Below are positions 25,793 to 35,087 of a DNA stretch of 64,000 nt, piece by piece. This DNA is from Arthrobacter sp. P2b. Lineage in GTDB: Bacteria > Actinomycetota > Actinomycetes > Actinomycetales > Micrococcaceae. The notes beneath the pieces are model-generated. The model made no database searches. It saw only the letters and a program-made list of their open reading frames with translations, and was not told the origin of the DNA. Each line of letters starts with the position of its first letter. Positions within the stretch are counted from its first letter, which is position 1. The translations under genes and the position numbers were made by a program. The stretch spans positions 1 to 64,000 of the forward strand of contig NZ_FVZL01000013.1 of NCBI RefSeq assembly GCF_900168295.1, read 5' to 3'.

Positions 25793-26986
25793 ATGACCAC
25801 CGCAAAACCCCTGCGGGTCGGCATGGTGGGCTACGCCTTTATGGGTGCAGCGCACTCCCACGCCTGGCGAACGGCCCCACGGTTCTTCGACCTGCCGCTG
25901 CAGCCGGAGCTCACCGCGGTTGCCGGCCGGAACGCCGAGGGCGTCCGCGCCGCCGCGGACAAGCTGGGCTGGGAATCCGTCGAAACGGATTGGCGCCGCC
26001 TGATCGAGCGGGACGACATCGACCTCATCGACATCTGCACGCCCGGCAACACCCACGCCGAAATTGCCATCGCCGCCCTTGAAGCCGGCAAGCATGTGCT
26101 GTGTGAAAAGCCGCTGACGAACTCAGTGGAGGAGGCCGAGCGGATGACCCTTGCGGCGGAGACCGCCGCCAAGCAGGGCATCATGTCAATGTGCGGCTTC
26201 AGCTACCGCCGTACGCCCGCCCTGGCCCTGGCCAAGCGGTTCGTGGAACAAGGCCGGCTGGGCGACATCCGGCACGTCCGGGCACAGTATCTGCAGGACT
26301 GGCTCTCCGATGCCAACGCCCCCATGACGTGGCGGCTGGACAAGAGCAAGTCCGGGTCCGGCTCCCTGGGCGACATTGGGGCACACAGCATCGATGCGGC
26401 CCAGTGGGTCACTGGCCACACCATCAGCGGTGTGTCCGCCCTGCTCGAAACGTTTGTCACCGAGCGGCCGCTGGCCGGTGACCTGGTGGGCCTCGGCGGC
26501 CACGGGGACGCCGGCAGCGATGCGCCCCGGGGAGCGGTCACCGTGGATGACGCAGCGATTTTCAGCGCAAGGTTCGACGGCGGCGCTGGCGCCACGGGCA
26601 CGATCGGCGTCTTCGAAGCCACGCGTTACGCGCTGGGCCGGAAGAACGCCATGCGCCTGGAAGTCAACGGCACCAAAGGTTCCCTGGCCTTCGACTTCGA
26701 GGACATGAACGTCCTGTCCTTCTACGACGCGGCCGAATCCCCGGACGCCGGCTTCCGCAAGATCTTCGTCACGGAGCCCGAGCACCCGTACGTCGGCAAC
26801 TGGTGGCCCACAGGCCACGGCCTGGGCTACGAACACGGCTTCACCCACCAGGTAGTGGACCTGGTGACGGCGATCGGCGAGCGCCGCCAGCCCGAACCAT
26901 CGTTTGCCGACGCCCTGCAGGTCCAGCGGGTGCTCGCGGCCGTGGAAGCCAGCGCCGCCAACTCCAGCCAATGGCAAAAGGTCTAG
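25793..26986 (+). CDS. Gfo/Idh/MocA-family dehydrogenase 1
   Basis: A 397-aa NAD(P)-dependent sugar or polyol oxidoreductase. The Rossmann start VGMVGYAFMGAAHSHAW is followed by the signature CEKPLTNSVEEAERM with the catalytic Lys, and the C-terminal domain contains GDIGAHSIDAAQW with the catalytic His. Members oxidise sugar hydroxyls (C1 of glucose, C3 of glycosides, inositol). First enzyme after the importer, so it probably performs the first oxidation of the imported sugar. GAAAGG ahead of ATG 25793 favours this over ATG 25787. Confidence 0.92.
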   Translation: MTTAKPLRVGMVGYAFMGAAHSHAWRTAPRFFDLPLQPELTAVAGRNAEGVRAAADKLGWESVETDWRRLIERDDIDLIDICTPGNTHAEIAIAALEAGKHVLCEKPLTNSVEEAERMTLAAETAAKQGIMSMCGFSYRRTPALALAKRFVEQGRLGDIRHVRAQYLQDWLSDANAPMTWRLDKSKSGSGSLGDIGAHSIDAAQWVTGHTISGVSALLETFVTERPLAGDLVGLGGHGDAGSDAPRGAVTVDDAAIFSARFDGGAGATGTIGVFEATRYALGRKNAMRLEVNGTKGSLAFDFEDMNVLSFYDAAESPDAGFRKIFVTEPEHPYVGNWWPTGHGLGYEHGFTHQVVDLVTAIGERRQPEPSFADALQVQRVLAAVEASAANSSQWQKV

Positions 26987-27014
26987 GCATATGACGACAG
27001 GACAAGGAACGGCC

Positions 27015-28019
27015 ATGACACGACCCATCACTCTTTTTACCGGCCAGTGGGCCGACCTGCCCTTTGAGGAGGTGGCCCGGCTCGCCGGCGAGTGGGGCTT
27101 CGACGGGCTCGAGATCGCCTGCTGGGGCGACCATCTGGACCCGCGCCGTGCCGCCGAGGACGACAACTACCTCCAGGGCCGGCTGGACATCCTGGAGAAG
27201 AACCACCTGAAAGTCTTCGCCATCGCCAACCACCTCACCGGCCAGGCCGTGTGCGACGACCCCATCGACGAACGCCACCAGGGCATCCTGTCCGCTGGGA
27301 TCTGGGGCGACGGCGATCCTGAAGGAGTGCGCCGCCGCGCCGCCGAGTCGATGAAGGACACAGCCCGCGCAGCCGCGCGCCTCGGCGTCAGGACCGTTAC
27401 AGGTTTTACCGGTTCCTCCATCTGGAAGGCCGTCGCCATGTTCCCGCCCGCCTCCGAGGCAATGATCGACGCCGGCTACCAGGACTTCGCCGACCGCTGG
27501 AACCCCATCCTGGACGTCTTCGAGGAGGAGGGTGTCCGCTTCGCACTGGAGGTCCACCCCTCCGAAATCGCCTACGACTACTGGACCGCCAAGCGCACCC
27601 TGGAAGCCATCGGGCACCGCAAGAGCTTCGGACTGAACTTCGATCCGTCCCACTTCATCTGGCAGGACCTGGACCCGGTGATGTTCCTGCAGGACTTCGC
27701 CGAACACATCCTGCACGTCCATGTGAAGGAATCGGTCCGGCAGCTTGATGGCCGCAACGGCCGCCTGGGCTCCCACCTGGCATGGGCGGACCCGCGGCGC
27801 GGCTGGGACTTTGTCACGGCCGGCCACGGCGACGTCCAGTGGAACCGGATCTTCAGGACCTTGAACGCCATCGGCTACGACGGCCCCACCAGCATCGAAT
27901 GGGAGGACGCCGGAATGGACAGGCTCATCGGTGCACCGCAGGCGCTGGCCATGGTCCAGGAACTCGCCCGGATTGCCCCGCCCGCAGCGGCCTTCGACGC
28001 CGCGTTCGCCAGCCGCTGA
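27015..28019 (+). CDS. Sugar phosphate isomerase/epimerase-type TIM barrel 1
   Basis: A 334-aa xylose-isomerase-like barrel (AP-endonuclease 2 family). The metal ligands typical of the fold are visible in FALEVHPSEIAYD (Glu), GLNFDPSHFIW (Asp, His) and HVHVKES (His), with a final SIEWEDAG (Glu). Members catalyse epimerisation, isomerisation or dehydration of keto-sugars. AAGGAA ahead of ATG 27015 favours it over ATG 26991. It lies between two Gfo/Idh dehydrogenases, a pairing typical of oxidised-glycoside pathways. Confidence 0.88.
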   Translation: MTRPITLFTGQWADLPFEEVARLAGEWGFDGLEIACWGDHLDPRRAAEDDNYLQGRLDILEKNHLKVFAIANHLTGQAVCDDPIDERHQGILSAGIWGDGDPEGVRRRAAESMKDTARAAARLGVRTVTGFTGSSIWKAVAMFPPASEAMIDAGYQDFADRWNPILDVFEEEGVRFALEVHPSEIAYDYWTAKRTLEAIGHRKSFGLNFDPSHFIWQDLDPVMFLQDFAEHILHVHVKESVRQLDGRNGRLGSHLAWADPRRGWDFVTAGHGDVQWNRIFRTLNAIGYDGPTSIEWEDAGMDRLIGAPQALAMVQELARIAPPAAAFDAAFASR

Positions 28020-28074
28020 CCCGAACCTCCTGCCGGCCCTCAACGTGCCGGTGGATAAACAAAGGAACTCCTCA

Positions 28075-28773
28075 ATGACAGATCGCAAGAATGCCCTGGT
28101 GGTCCGCGGCGGCTGGGACGGCCATCAGCCCTACGAGGCCACCGAGCTCTTCATTCCCTACCTCGAGGACAACGGCTACGACGTCCGCGTGGAGGAATCG
28201 CCCAAGGTCTACGCCGATGCAGGCTACATGGCAGGCGTGGACCTGATCATGCAGTGCATGACCATGAGCACCATCGAAAAGGACGAGTTCGCCGGGCTGC
28301 GGACCGCCGTGGAAAACGGCACCGGCCTGGCCGGCTGGCACGGCGGGATCGCCGATTCCTACCGGAACACCTCGGACTACCTGCACCTGATCGGGGGCCA
28401 GTTCGCCTGCCATCCGGGCAAGCATCCGGACGAGTGCGTTGGGGAGCAGTCCGACAACTATGTGCCCTACACGGTGAACATGCTGCCGGCGGCCGCGGAA
28501 CACCCCATCACCAAGGGCATCCCGGACTTCGACCTGGTCACCGAGCAGTACTGGGTTCTCTCGGATGACTACATCGACGTCCTGGCCACCACTACCCAGA
28601 AGGTCCGGGAGTGGGACCCGTGGAACCGCGAAGTCACCTCACCGGCCATCTGGACGCGCCAGTGGGGCAAGGGCCGCATCTTCGTCGCAACTCCCGGCCA
28701 CCGTGTCGAAATCCTCCAGGACCAGAACGTCCGCACCATCATCGAAAGGGGCCTGCTGTGGGCAAGCCGTTGA
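28075..28773 (+). CDS. ThuA-domain protein
   Basis: A 232-aa class-I-glutamine-amidotransferase-like protein of the ThuA family. The domain is recognised by VVRGGWDGHQPYEATELF, the LAGWHGGIADSYRN turn and PVTW-type end motifs (WGKGRIFVATPGH). ThuA acts with the Gfo/Idh enzyme ThuB in rhizobial trehalose use through 3-keto intermediates, and the same pairing is seen here. AAAGGAA supports the start. The last 16 nt overlap the next gene. Confidence 0.9.
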   Translation: MTDRKNALVVRGGWDGHQPYEATELFIPYLEDNGYDVRVEESPKVYADAGYMAGVDLIMQCMTMSTIEKDEFAGLRTAVENGTGLAGWHGGIADSYRNTSDYLHLIGGQFACHPGKHPDECVGEQSDNYVPYTVNMLPAAAEHPITKGIPDFDLVTEQYWVLSDDYIDVLATTTQKVREWDPWNREVTSPAIWTRQWGKGRIFVATPGHRVEILQDQNVRTIIERGLLWASR

Positions 28774-29882
28774 AAGTAGGAATCATTGGCTGCGGAGCCA
28801 TCATCGCGCAGTATCTGGCCAGTTTCCGGAAACTCGGGGACATCCAGCTGGTGGCGGTGGCGGACCTCGACCCCGCACGCGCCCAGGCCGTCGCGGAGCA
28901 GTACGAGGGCGTCCGGGCCGTTTCCGTTGAATCGCTCCTCGCGGCGGACGACGTCGAACTCGTCCTGAACCTGACCATCCCGGCGGCGCACGCCGAGGTG
29001 GCACTGAAGGCCATCGCCGCAGGCAAAAGCGTGTACGGCGAGAAACCCCTCGCCGCCACAACCGGCCAGGCGCGCAAGGTGCTGGACGCAGCGCGCGAGG
29101 CGGGCGTCGTCGTCGGCTGCGCTCCTGACACGGTTCTTGGCACCGGCATCCAGACCGCCCGCAAGGCGATCGATGACGGACTGATCGGCGCCCCCATCTC
29201 CGCGAGCGCCACCATGGTGACCCCCGGCCACGAACGCTGGCACCCCAATCCGGACTTCTACTACCAGCCCGGCGGCGGACCCCTCCTGGACATGGGCCCC
29301 TATTACGTGACCGCCCTGGTCACCCTGCTGGGCCCCGTCGTCTCAGTCATCGGCGCCGCAAGCCACACCCGCGATGAGCGGACCATCGGCTCCGGGCCGC
29401 GCCAGGGCGAAAAGGTCCCCGTTAATATCGATTCCCACGTGACCGGCGTACTGGTCCACGCCTCCGGCGCGCTCTCCACCCTTGTGATGAGCTTCGATGC
29501 CGTGAAGTCCAAGTCGCCGAACATCGAGATCCACGGCGAGCGCGGATCCCTGGTGGTGCCGGACCCGAACCACTTTGACGGCGACGTCCAGCTGTTCGCC
29601 CTCGGCGCTGACGCCTGGGAAACCCTTCCCGTCTCCGCCGGATACGTTGACGCCGGACGCGGTTTCGGCATCGCCGACCTGGCCTCCACGCCGCAGGGCA
29701 CCGAGCCCCGGGCCGGCGGAACCCTTGCCTACCACGTCCTGGAAGTGATGGAGTCGGTCCTCGAATCAGCCCACACCGGCTCGACAGTGCCCATCACCAG
29801 CACGGTTGGACGGCCGGAGAGCGTGGAACTGACTGTCCTGGCCGACGATGTGGATGCCCTCCAGCCCCAGGAAGCTTCCTAG
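28758..29882 (+). CDS. Gfo/Idh/MocA-family dehydrogenase 2
   Basis: A 374-aa oxidoreductase: Rossmann loop VGIIGCGAIIAQYLASF, signature YGEKPLAATTGQA with the catalytic Lys, and a GPLLDMGPYYVTAL segment in which Asp and Tyr occupy the usual catalytic D-x-G-x-H position, so the His is absent. It starts at GTG 28758 inside the ThuA gene (16-nt overlap), implying tight coupling. The two dehydrogenases of this cluster are clearly different in sequence and probably act at separate steps. Confidence 0.9.
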   Translation: MGKPLKVGIIGCGAIIAQYLASFRKLGDIQLVAVADLDPARAQAVAEQYEGVRAVSVESLLAADDVELVLNLTIPAAHAEVALKAIAAGKSVYGEKPLAATTGQARKVLDAAREAGVVVGCAPDTVLGTGIQTARKAIDDGLIGAPISASATMVTPGHERWHPNPDFYYQPGGGPLLDMGPYYVTALVTLLGPVVSVIGAASHTRDERTIGSGPRQGEKVPVNIDSHVTGVLVHASGALSTLVMSFDAVKSKSPNIEIHGERGSLVVPDPNHFDGDVQLFALGADAWETLPVSAGYVDAGRGFGIADLASTPQGTEPRAGGTLAYHVLEVMESVLESAHTGSTVPITSTVGRPESVELTVLADDVDALQPQEAS

Positions 29883-29885
29883 GGC

Positions 29886-30887
29886 ATGGCCTATACAGCC
29901 GACACCTGGCCCATCGCCGCGGCCATGCTGCCGTTCCCGGGCACGAACGCCCAGGGAATGCACATCAACGACGCCGATCCCTCGGCCTGGGCGGAAGTGT
30001 TCACCGAGGTCAAGGACGCCGGGTTCGCCAACGCAGACCTCACGGACAGCTGGGTCCGTCCCGGTGACCTCAGCCAGGACCGCCTCGCGGAGTTCAGGCA
30101 GGCGGCGGAGAACGCCGGCCTCGGCATCCCGGCCATCTCCGCCATCCGCCGCAGCGTCATTGACGAAGCCAACTGGGAAGCCAACCTGGCGTACAGCCAC
30201 CGCACCATTGACGCGGCGGCCGAGCTGGGCTGCGAGGTTGTCTCCGTCGGATTCCACCAGGCCATCAGGCCGGAGCAGCAGAAACAGCTGTGGTTCTGGA
30301 CGGTGGACGGCCACAAAGACCCGGTGGGAGACGAGGAAACCTGGGCCAACGCCGTGGTCCGCCTCCGGGAACTGGGCCGGCATGCGGCCGAGGTGAGAGT
30401 CCTGCTCTCGCTTGAAATGTACGAGGATACGTACCTGGGAACCGCGGATTCAGCGGTGCGCCTTGTCCAGGACATTGGCCTCCCGAACGTGGGCCTGAAC
30501 CCGGATCTCGGCAACCTGATTCGCCTTCACCGGCCGGTGGAGGACTGGCGGGAGCTGGTGGCCAAGACCCTTCCCTACTCCAACTATTGGCACATGAAGA
30601 ACTACTTCCGCGACGAGGACGTGGCGCGGGACATGTACGTCACCATGCCCGCTCCCATGGAGAGCGGCCTGATCAATTACCGCGAGGCCTTCAAGCTGGC
30701 CTTGTCCGTCGGGTTCCAGGGCATCCTCTGTGCCGAGCATTACGGCGGGGATGGCCTGAGCGTGGCGGCCAGCAACCAGGACTACCTGCGGCGCCATGTC
30801 CTCCCCAAGAAGGACGGCTATGTGCTCGGCAACAGCCAGGTGGCCCAGGGCCGGCAACAGCCGGCGGCGGAACCCGCCCGCGTGTAA
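29886..30887 (+). CDS. Sugar phosphate isomerase/epimerase-type TIM barrel 2
   Basis: A 333-aa protein of the xylose-isomerase-like barrel family. Metal-site motifs include LLSLEMYEDTYLG (Glu), VGLNPDLGNLIRLH (Asp), YWHMKNY (His) and LCAEHYGGDG (Glu). Only three bases separate it from the preceding dehydrogenase gene. It differs strongly from the barrel encoded at 27015-28019, suggesting a different keto-sugar substrate. Confidence 0.87.
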   Translation: MAYTADTWPIAAAMLPFPGTNAQGMHINDADPSAWAEVFTEVKDAGFANADLTDSWVRPGDLSQDRLAEFRQAAENAGLGIPAISAIRRSVIDEANWEANLAYSHRTIDAAAELGCEVVSVGFHQAIRPEQQKQLWFWTVDGHKDPVGDEETWANAVVRLRELGRHAAEVRVLLSLEMYEDTYLGTADSAVRLVQDIGLPNVGLNPDLGNLIRLHRPVEDWRELVAKTLPYSNYWHMKNYFRDEDVARDMYVTMPAPMESGLINYREAFKLALSVGFQGILCAEHYGGDGLSVAASNQDYLRRHVLPKKDGYVLGNSQVAQGRQQPAAEPARV

Positions 30888-30935
30888 CCGGTGCAGGCCT
30901 TCACGGCTTCATACCAAGGATTCAACGAGGAAACC

Positions 30936-32705
30936 ATGACCCTGATCTTCGACAACCCTGCCGAATTTGAGCAGGAGGCGCTGGACGGTTTTGTCGCAGC
31001 CAACCGCGGCTACGTGGCCCGCGTGGACGGCGGCGTGGTCCGTTCCACGGACGTTGCTGCCGGCCAGGTGGCCGTGGTGGTGGGCGGCGGTTCCGGCCAC
31101 TATCCCGCCTTCGCCGGGCTGGTGGGGCCCGGCCTGGCAGCAGGAGCGGTGTGCGGCAACATCTTCACGTCGCCCTCTGCCGGGCAGGCCTACCGCGTAG
31201 CCAAGGCGGCGAACGCCGGTGGCGGAGTGCTGTTCAGCTACGGCAATTACGCCGGTGACGTGATCCATTTCGGCGAGGCGCAGCAGCGGCTGAACGCCGA
31301 GGGCATCGAGACCCGCACGGTGCTGGTCACGGACGACATAGCCAGCGCTCCCCTGGACCAGCTCGACAAGCGCCGCGGCATTGCCGGTGACCTGACGGTC
31401 TTCAAAATCGCGGGCGCGGCGGCCGAAGCGGGACTGCACCTCGACGCCGTCGAACGGCTTGCTGTCCGCGCCAACTACCGCACCCGCTCCCTGGGCGTGG
31501 CCTTCGACGGCTGTACGCTGCCGGGCGCTGCGGAACCGCTGTTCCACGTGCCGGCCGGCAAGATGGCTCTGGGCCTGGGCATCCACGGCGAACCGGGGAT
31601 CTCCGAACAGCCCCTGCCCACGGCCTCCGAGCTGGCCGAACTGCTCGTCTCCCGGCTGCTTGCCGACAAACCCGATGACGCCGGGAACCGTGTGGTGGCC
31701 ATCCTCAACGGTCTGGGCCGGGTGAAGTACGAGGAATTGTTCGTGCTGTTCGGCAAGATCGAGAAGCTCCTCACCGCCGCCGGCCTTACCGTCGTGGAGC
31801 CCGAATGCGGTGAACTGGTCACCAGCCTGGACATGTCCGGCCTGTCCCTGACCCTGCTGTGGCTTGACGAGGAACTGGAGCACTATTGGGCCGCCCCCGC
31901 TGACACCCCGGGGTTCCGCAAGGGCAGCATGGCACCGCGGGCACGGCGAGTGATGGCCGCACCGGAAGAGGCCGTGGCCGCTGAGATGGAAGGCACGACG
32001 GCGGCAGCGGCTGGGCTGGGCCGGCTGGCAGCCGCCGTGCTGGCGCAGGCGCGGGACGCCGTCGTCGAACATGTTGAGGAACTGGGCAGGCTGGACGCCA
32101 TTGCCGGCGACGGCGACCATGGGATCGGCATGCGGCGGGGCGCGGTAGCGGCGGCAACTGCCGCGCGGGACGCCGCGGCAGCCGGAGCTTCCGTGCAGCG
32201 GGTCCTCTCGGCTGCGGGGGAAGCCTGGAGCGAACGCGCGGGTGGAACGTCCGGGGCGCTGTGGGGATCCGCGGTGGCGGCTGCCGGAAGGACTCTCGGC
32301 ACCAAGGACTCGTACCGCAGCGAAGACGCGGCGGCCGCCGTGGCAGCATTCGTGGACGCCGTCACCACCCTGGGCAAAGCGGGACCGGGCGATAAGACCA
32401 TGGTGGACGCGCTGCTTCCCTTCCGGGACGCCTTCCGGGCCGCGCTCGGCGATGGGGCACCAGTGACCGGGGCGCTGGCCTCCGCGGTAACCGCCGCACG
32501 GCAGGCAGCCGACGCCACCGCATCCCTGCGCCCGCTGAAGGGGAGGGCCCGGCCGCTGGCCGAGAAAAGCCTGGGGCACCCGGACCCCGGCGCGGTTTCC
32601 TTTGCCCTGATCGCGACGCGGGTTTCTGATTACCTCGATTTTTCGCAGCCCCTGTCCGATTCCCGGATGGCCGCTTCGGTGGCCGGAAATGGAGCCCGGG
32701 CGTGA
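30936..32705 (+). CDS. Dihydroxyacetone-kinase-family fusion (DhaK-DhaL)
   Basis: A 589-aa ATP-dependent ketose kinase. Residues 1-330 are a DhaK domain with the VVVGGGSGHYPAFAGLVG loop and LGLGIHGEPGI, whose His binds the ketone covalently. Residues about 365-585 are a DhaL domain with the ATP/Mg motif DGDHGIGMRRG. Single-chain DhaK-DhaL kinases use ATP rather than PEP. The next gene is an RpiB-type isomerase; in Mycobacterium smegmatis such a pair (DerK, DerI) converts D-erythrulose to erythrose 4-phosphate, so an erythrulose-like ketose is a reasonable substrate. ATG 30936 follows GAGG; a GTG at 30891 is less likely. Confidence 0.9.
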   Translation: MTLIFDNPAEFEQEALDGFVAANRGYVARVDGGVVRSTDVAAGQVAVVVGGGSGHYPAFAGLVGPGLAAGAVCGNIFTSPSAGQAYRVAKAANAGGGVLFSYGNYAGDVIHFGEAQQRLNAEGIETRTVLVTDDIASAPLDQLDKRRGIAGDLTVFKIAGAAAEAGLHLDAVERLAVRANYRTRSLGVAFDGCTLPGAAEPLFHVPAGKMALGLGIHGEPGISEQPLPTASELAELLVSRLLADKPDDAGNRVVAILNGLGRVKYEELFVLFGKIEKLLTAAGLTVVEPECGELVTSLDMSGLSLTLLWLDEELEHYWAAPADTPGFRKGSMAPRARRVMAAPEEAVAAEMEGTTAAAAGLGRLAAAVLAQARDAVVEHVEELGRLDAIAGDGDHGIGMRRGAVAAATAARDAAAAGASVQRVLSAAGEAWSERAGGTSGALWGSAVAAAGRTLGTKDSYRSEDAAAAVAAFVDAVTTLGKAGPGDKTMVDALLPFRDAFRAALGDGAPVTGALASAVTAARQAADATASLRPLKGRARPLAEKSLGHPDPGAVSFALIATRVSDYLDFSQPLSDSRMAASVAGNGARA

Positions 32706-33190
32706 GTGCGGAGGGCGCTGCAGGCTGGCGCATCGTAATTGGCAACGACGAGGCCGGCGTCGAATACAAGGAGGCGCTGAAGGCGCTGCTTTCAGCGGAC
32801 AGCCGTGTTGCGTCCGTCGTGGATGTGGGGGTCGGCGCCGGTGACACGACCGCCTACCCGCATGTCGCCGTCGACGCCGCGCGCAAAGTGGCGCAGGGCG
32901 AGGCGGACCGTGCACTGCTGATTTGCGGTACCGGACTGGGCGTGGCCATCGCGGCGAACAAGGTGCCGGGGATCCGCGCCGTTACCGCCCACGACGGCTA
33001 CTCCGTCGAACGGTCGGTGCTGAGCAACAACGCGCAGGTCCTCACCATGGGCCAGCGCGTTATCGGCCTGGAACTGGCCAAGAAGCTGGTGGGCGAATGG
33101 CTCGACTACCGCTTCGACGAAAAGTCAGCCTCCGCCGCGAAGGTGGAGGCCATCTGCTCCTACGAGCCCGAATCCACGAAGGCAGTCTGA
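32702..33190 (+). CDS. RpiB/LacAB-type sugar-phosphate isomerase
   Basis: A 162-aa isomerase of the RpiB fold. ICGTGLGVAIAANK carries the catalytic Cys, and NNAQVLTMGQRVIG forms the phosphate-binding end. Family members interconvert ribose/ribulose 5-phosphate, allose/allulose 6-phosphate or erythrulose/erythrose 4-phosphate. It overlaps the kinase gene by four bases (GTGA), so the kinase product is probably its substrate. Confidence 0.92.
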   Translation: MSAEGAAGWRIVIGNDEAGVEYKEALKALLSADSRVASVVDVGVGAGDTTAYPHVAVDAARKVAQGEADRALLICGTGLGVAIAANKVPGIRAVTAHDGYSVERSVLSNNAQVLTMGQRVIGLELAKKLVGEWLDYRFDEKSASAAKVEAICSYEPESTKAV

Positions 33191-33192
33191 TC

Positions 33193-34176
33193 ATGACCGA
33201 AACAGCAACCACCCCAGCATCTGCGAGCGCCCGGAAAATCGCCATCGTCGGCTCGGGCTACATGGGCGGCGGGATCGCACAGGTCCTGGCGCTGGGAGGG
33301 GCGCGTGTGGCCCTCTCCGACGTGTCCGCAGAGGTGGCCCAAAACAATTACGACCGACTCCTGGTGGAGTCTGACCAGTTCGTGGCCGACGGGCTGTTCC
33401 CCGCCGGCTCCACCGAAATCCTGAAGCAGAACCTCTGGGCCGCAAAGGACATCGAGGAGGCCGTGGCCGACGCCGACTTCATTGAGGAAGCCGTCCCCGA
33501 GGTTATGGAGATCAAGCACCAGACGCTTTCGCGGATCAGTGCCGCTGCCCGGGCGGATGCCATCATCGGCTCCAACACTTCCACCATCTCCATTGCTGAG
33601 TTGTCCCGGCCGGTCAGCAATCCGGAGCGGTTCCTGGGCGTGCACTTCTCGAACCCCTCGCCGTTCATTCCGGGGGTCGAGATCATTCCGCACGCTGGCA
33701 CGTCTGCCTCCACCGTGGGGGCGGTCCGCGAGCTGGTCCACGCCGCCGGCAAGCAGACCGCGGTGGTCAAGGACGTCACCGGTTTTGTGCTGAACCGGTT
33801 GCAGTACGCGCTGTTCCACGAGGCGGCGCAGCTGGTGGAGCAGGGCATCGCGACGGCGGACGACGTGGACACCCTGGTCCGCACCACCTTCGGTTTCCGG
33901 CTGCCGTTCTTCGGTCCGTTCGCCATCGCCGACATGGCCGGGCTGGACGTGTACAACTTCTGCTACCAGTCGCTGCAGAAGGATTTCCCGGAGCGGTTCG
34001 CCACGCCTGCGATTCTTTCCGGTCTGGTGGAGGCCGGGAAGCTCGGCACCAAGACCGGCGCCGGGTTCCTCAACGTCCCGGCCGATCGGATCCCCGAGCT
34101 GATCGCCTACCGCAACAAGGCCTACGTGGCCATGCAGAAACTGCTGGATGAGCTGGGCCCGGCGCCGCTGGGCTGA
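33193..34176 (+). CDS. 3-hydroxyacyl-CoA-dehydrogenase-like enzyme (possible sugar-acid dehydrogenase)
   Basis: A 327-aa NAD-dependent enzyme. The Rossmann loop IAIVGSGYMGGGIAQVL is followed by GSNTSTISIAEL and GVHFSNPSPFIPGVEII, which holds the catalytic His, then the helical C-terminal domain. The family includes acyl-CoA dehydrogenases of beta-oxidation and also L-gulonate 3-dehydrogenase. With no other fatty-acid genes nearby and only two bases after the RpiB gene, a sugar-acid substrate is more likely here. Start ATG 33193. Confidence 0.82.
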   Translation: MTETATTPASASARKIAIVGSGYMGGGIAQVLALGGARVALSDVSAEVAQNNYDRLLVESDQFVADGLFPAGSTEILKQNLWAAKDIEEAVADADFIEEAVPEVMEIKHQTLSRISAAARADAIIGSNTSTISIAELSRPVSNPERFLGVHFSNPSPFIPGVEIIPHAGTSASTVGAVRELVHAAGKQTAVVKDVTGFVLNRLQYALFHEAAQLVEQGIATADDVDTLVRTTFGFRLPFFGPFAIADMAGLDVYNFCYQSLQKDFPERFATPAILSGLVEAGKLGTKTGAGFLNVPADRIPELIAYRNKAYVAMQKLLDELGPAPLG

Positions 34177-34184
34177 GACGGGCG

Positions 34185-34199
34185 GCTTCCGCTGGAAGC
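34185..34199 (+). terminator. Weak hairpin at the end of the sugar operon
   Basis: GCTTCC-GCT-GGAAGC, a perfect 6-bp stem eight bases after the last stop codon, lies in the gap before the convergent cache gene. It is short and has no T-run. Confidence 0.35.
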
Positions 34200-34204
34200 T
34201 GAGA

Positions 34205-34915
34205 CTACTCGCCGTAGATCAGAGATAGACCCAAGTGTGGAACATCCAAAGCTATCCGATGCTGGCCTGGAGCTTCGGGCTTGATCCGCTCGCCAACCAA
34301 GTATCTGCCTGAGTTGCCAAGAACGACGCGGTTGCTGGCGTTTATGAGGGCGGCGTCGCTTGGGACGGCAAGCAGATTTGGCATGATGAGGGGCTCCAGA
34401 TCCTTAATCCGAATGTCACAGCCCGCTACCCCCATAAAACTTCCATGGACGGAAAACGGGGCCGTGAATGAGAGGATGTACTCCTCGAAGCCGAGAAAGT
34501 CCACATACGGGCCGGATAGAGCCTGCTCACGCGTGGAAGCGGCAGTCGAGAAGAACGGCAGCTTCTCGTAGTCGTAATACCGGGTACTGCCGGGGGTCCG
34601 ATCAGCATCAACTCTCTCCATGCCGCCGGAGTTGGTGCGGACCCACCATTCGAAAGATCGGCCGCCCTCTTCAACGGATGCTGCGGAGAGAAATATCCAA
34701 GCGCCGACAGCATAAGGTTTCTTCGCCAGGAACTCCCGCGCGACTTCGTCCAGTCCTACCAGTCCAGTCTTACTGATCCTGGACTTGCCGACGGGATTTT
34801 TCTCCTCCAGGAGCGAGGTAACGTTCCTCGCAAGTTCCTTGGTCTCGGCGGAAACGCCGCTTATCCATGCAGTGAGGGCATCAGCAGCATGTACGACTTC
34901 ACTGTCAGTGTTCAT
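34205..34915 (-). CDS. Soluble cache-domain sensor protein
   Basis: A 236-aa protein dominated by a Cache fold: FEWWVRTNSG, YYDYEKLPFF, SGPYVDFLGFEEYILSFTAP and FMGVAGCDIRI are the usual ligand-pocket strands. Most cache domains are extracellular parts of chemoreceptors or kinases. This one has neither signal peptide nor membrane helix and no fused output domain, so it may be a cytosolic ligand sensor or binding protein. It is transcribed in the same direction as the aldehyde dehydrogenase 246 nt upstream but is separated from it by a terminator. Confidence 0.7.
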   Translation of the reverse strand: MNTDSEVVHAADALTAWISGVSAETKELARNVTSLLEEKNPVGKSRISKTGLVGLDEVAREFLAKKPYAVGAWIFLSAASVEEGGRSFEWWVRTNSGGMERVDADRTPGSTRYYDYEKLPFFSTAASTREQALSGPYVDFLGFEEYILSFTAPFSVHGSFMGVAGCDIRIKDLEPLIMPNLLAVPSDAALINASNRVVLGNSGRYLVGERIKPEAPGQHRIALDVPHLGLSLIYGE

Positions 34916-35087
34916 TGGCCATCCTGGATTGATGCGGCATAAAACGAGATGAGTTCACATTCAACAGGCGCCGCTTCCGGGTCGAATGCTGTAGATGAGC
35001 CAGCCCAATTGACCTGGACTCTCCTACTTTTACAGTGCTCTGTGACGTGGAGGCCGTCTACGCCTGGCGTCGCGTGTGTCCATTGGA

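Noticed and set aside
26841..28088. 415-residue minus-strand frame opposite the TIM-barrel gene
   Set aside because: No family features; the plus-strand isomerase with conserved metal ligands explains the sequence.
30909..32915. 668-residue open frame on the minus strand opposite the DhaK-DhaL gene
   Set aside because: It is rich in Arg, His, Gly and Pro, matches no family and lies wholly over well-recognised genes; a by-product of high G+C.
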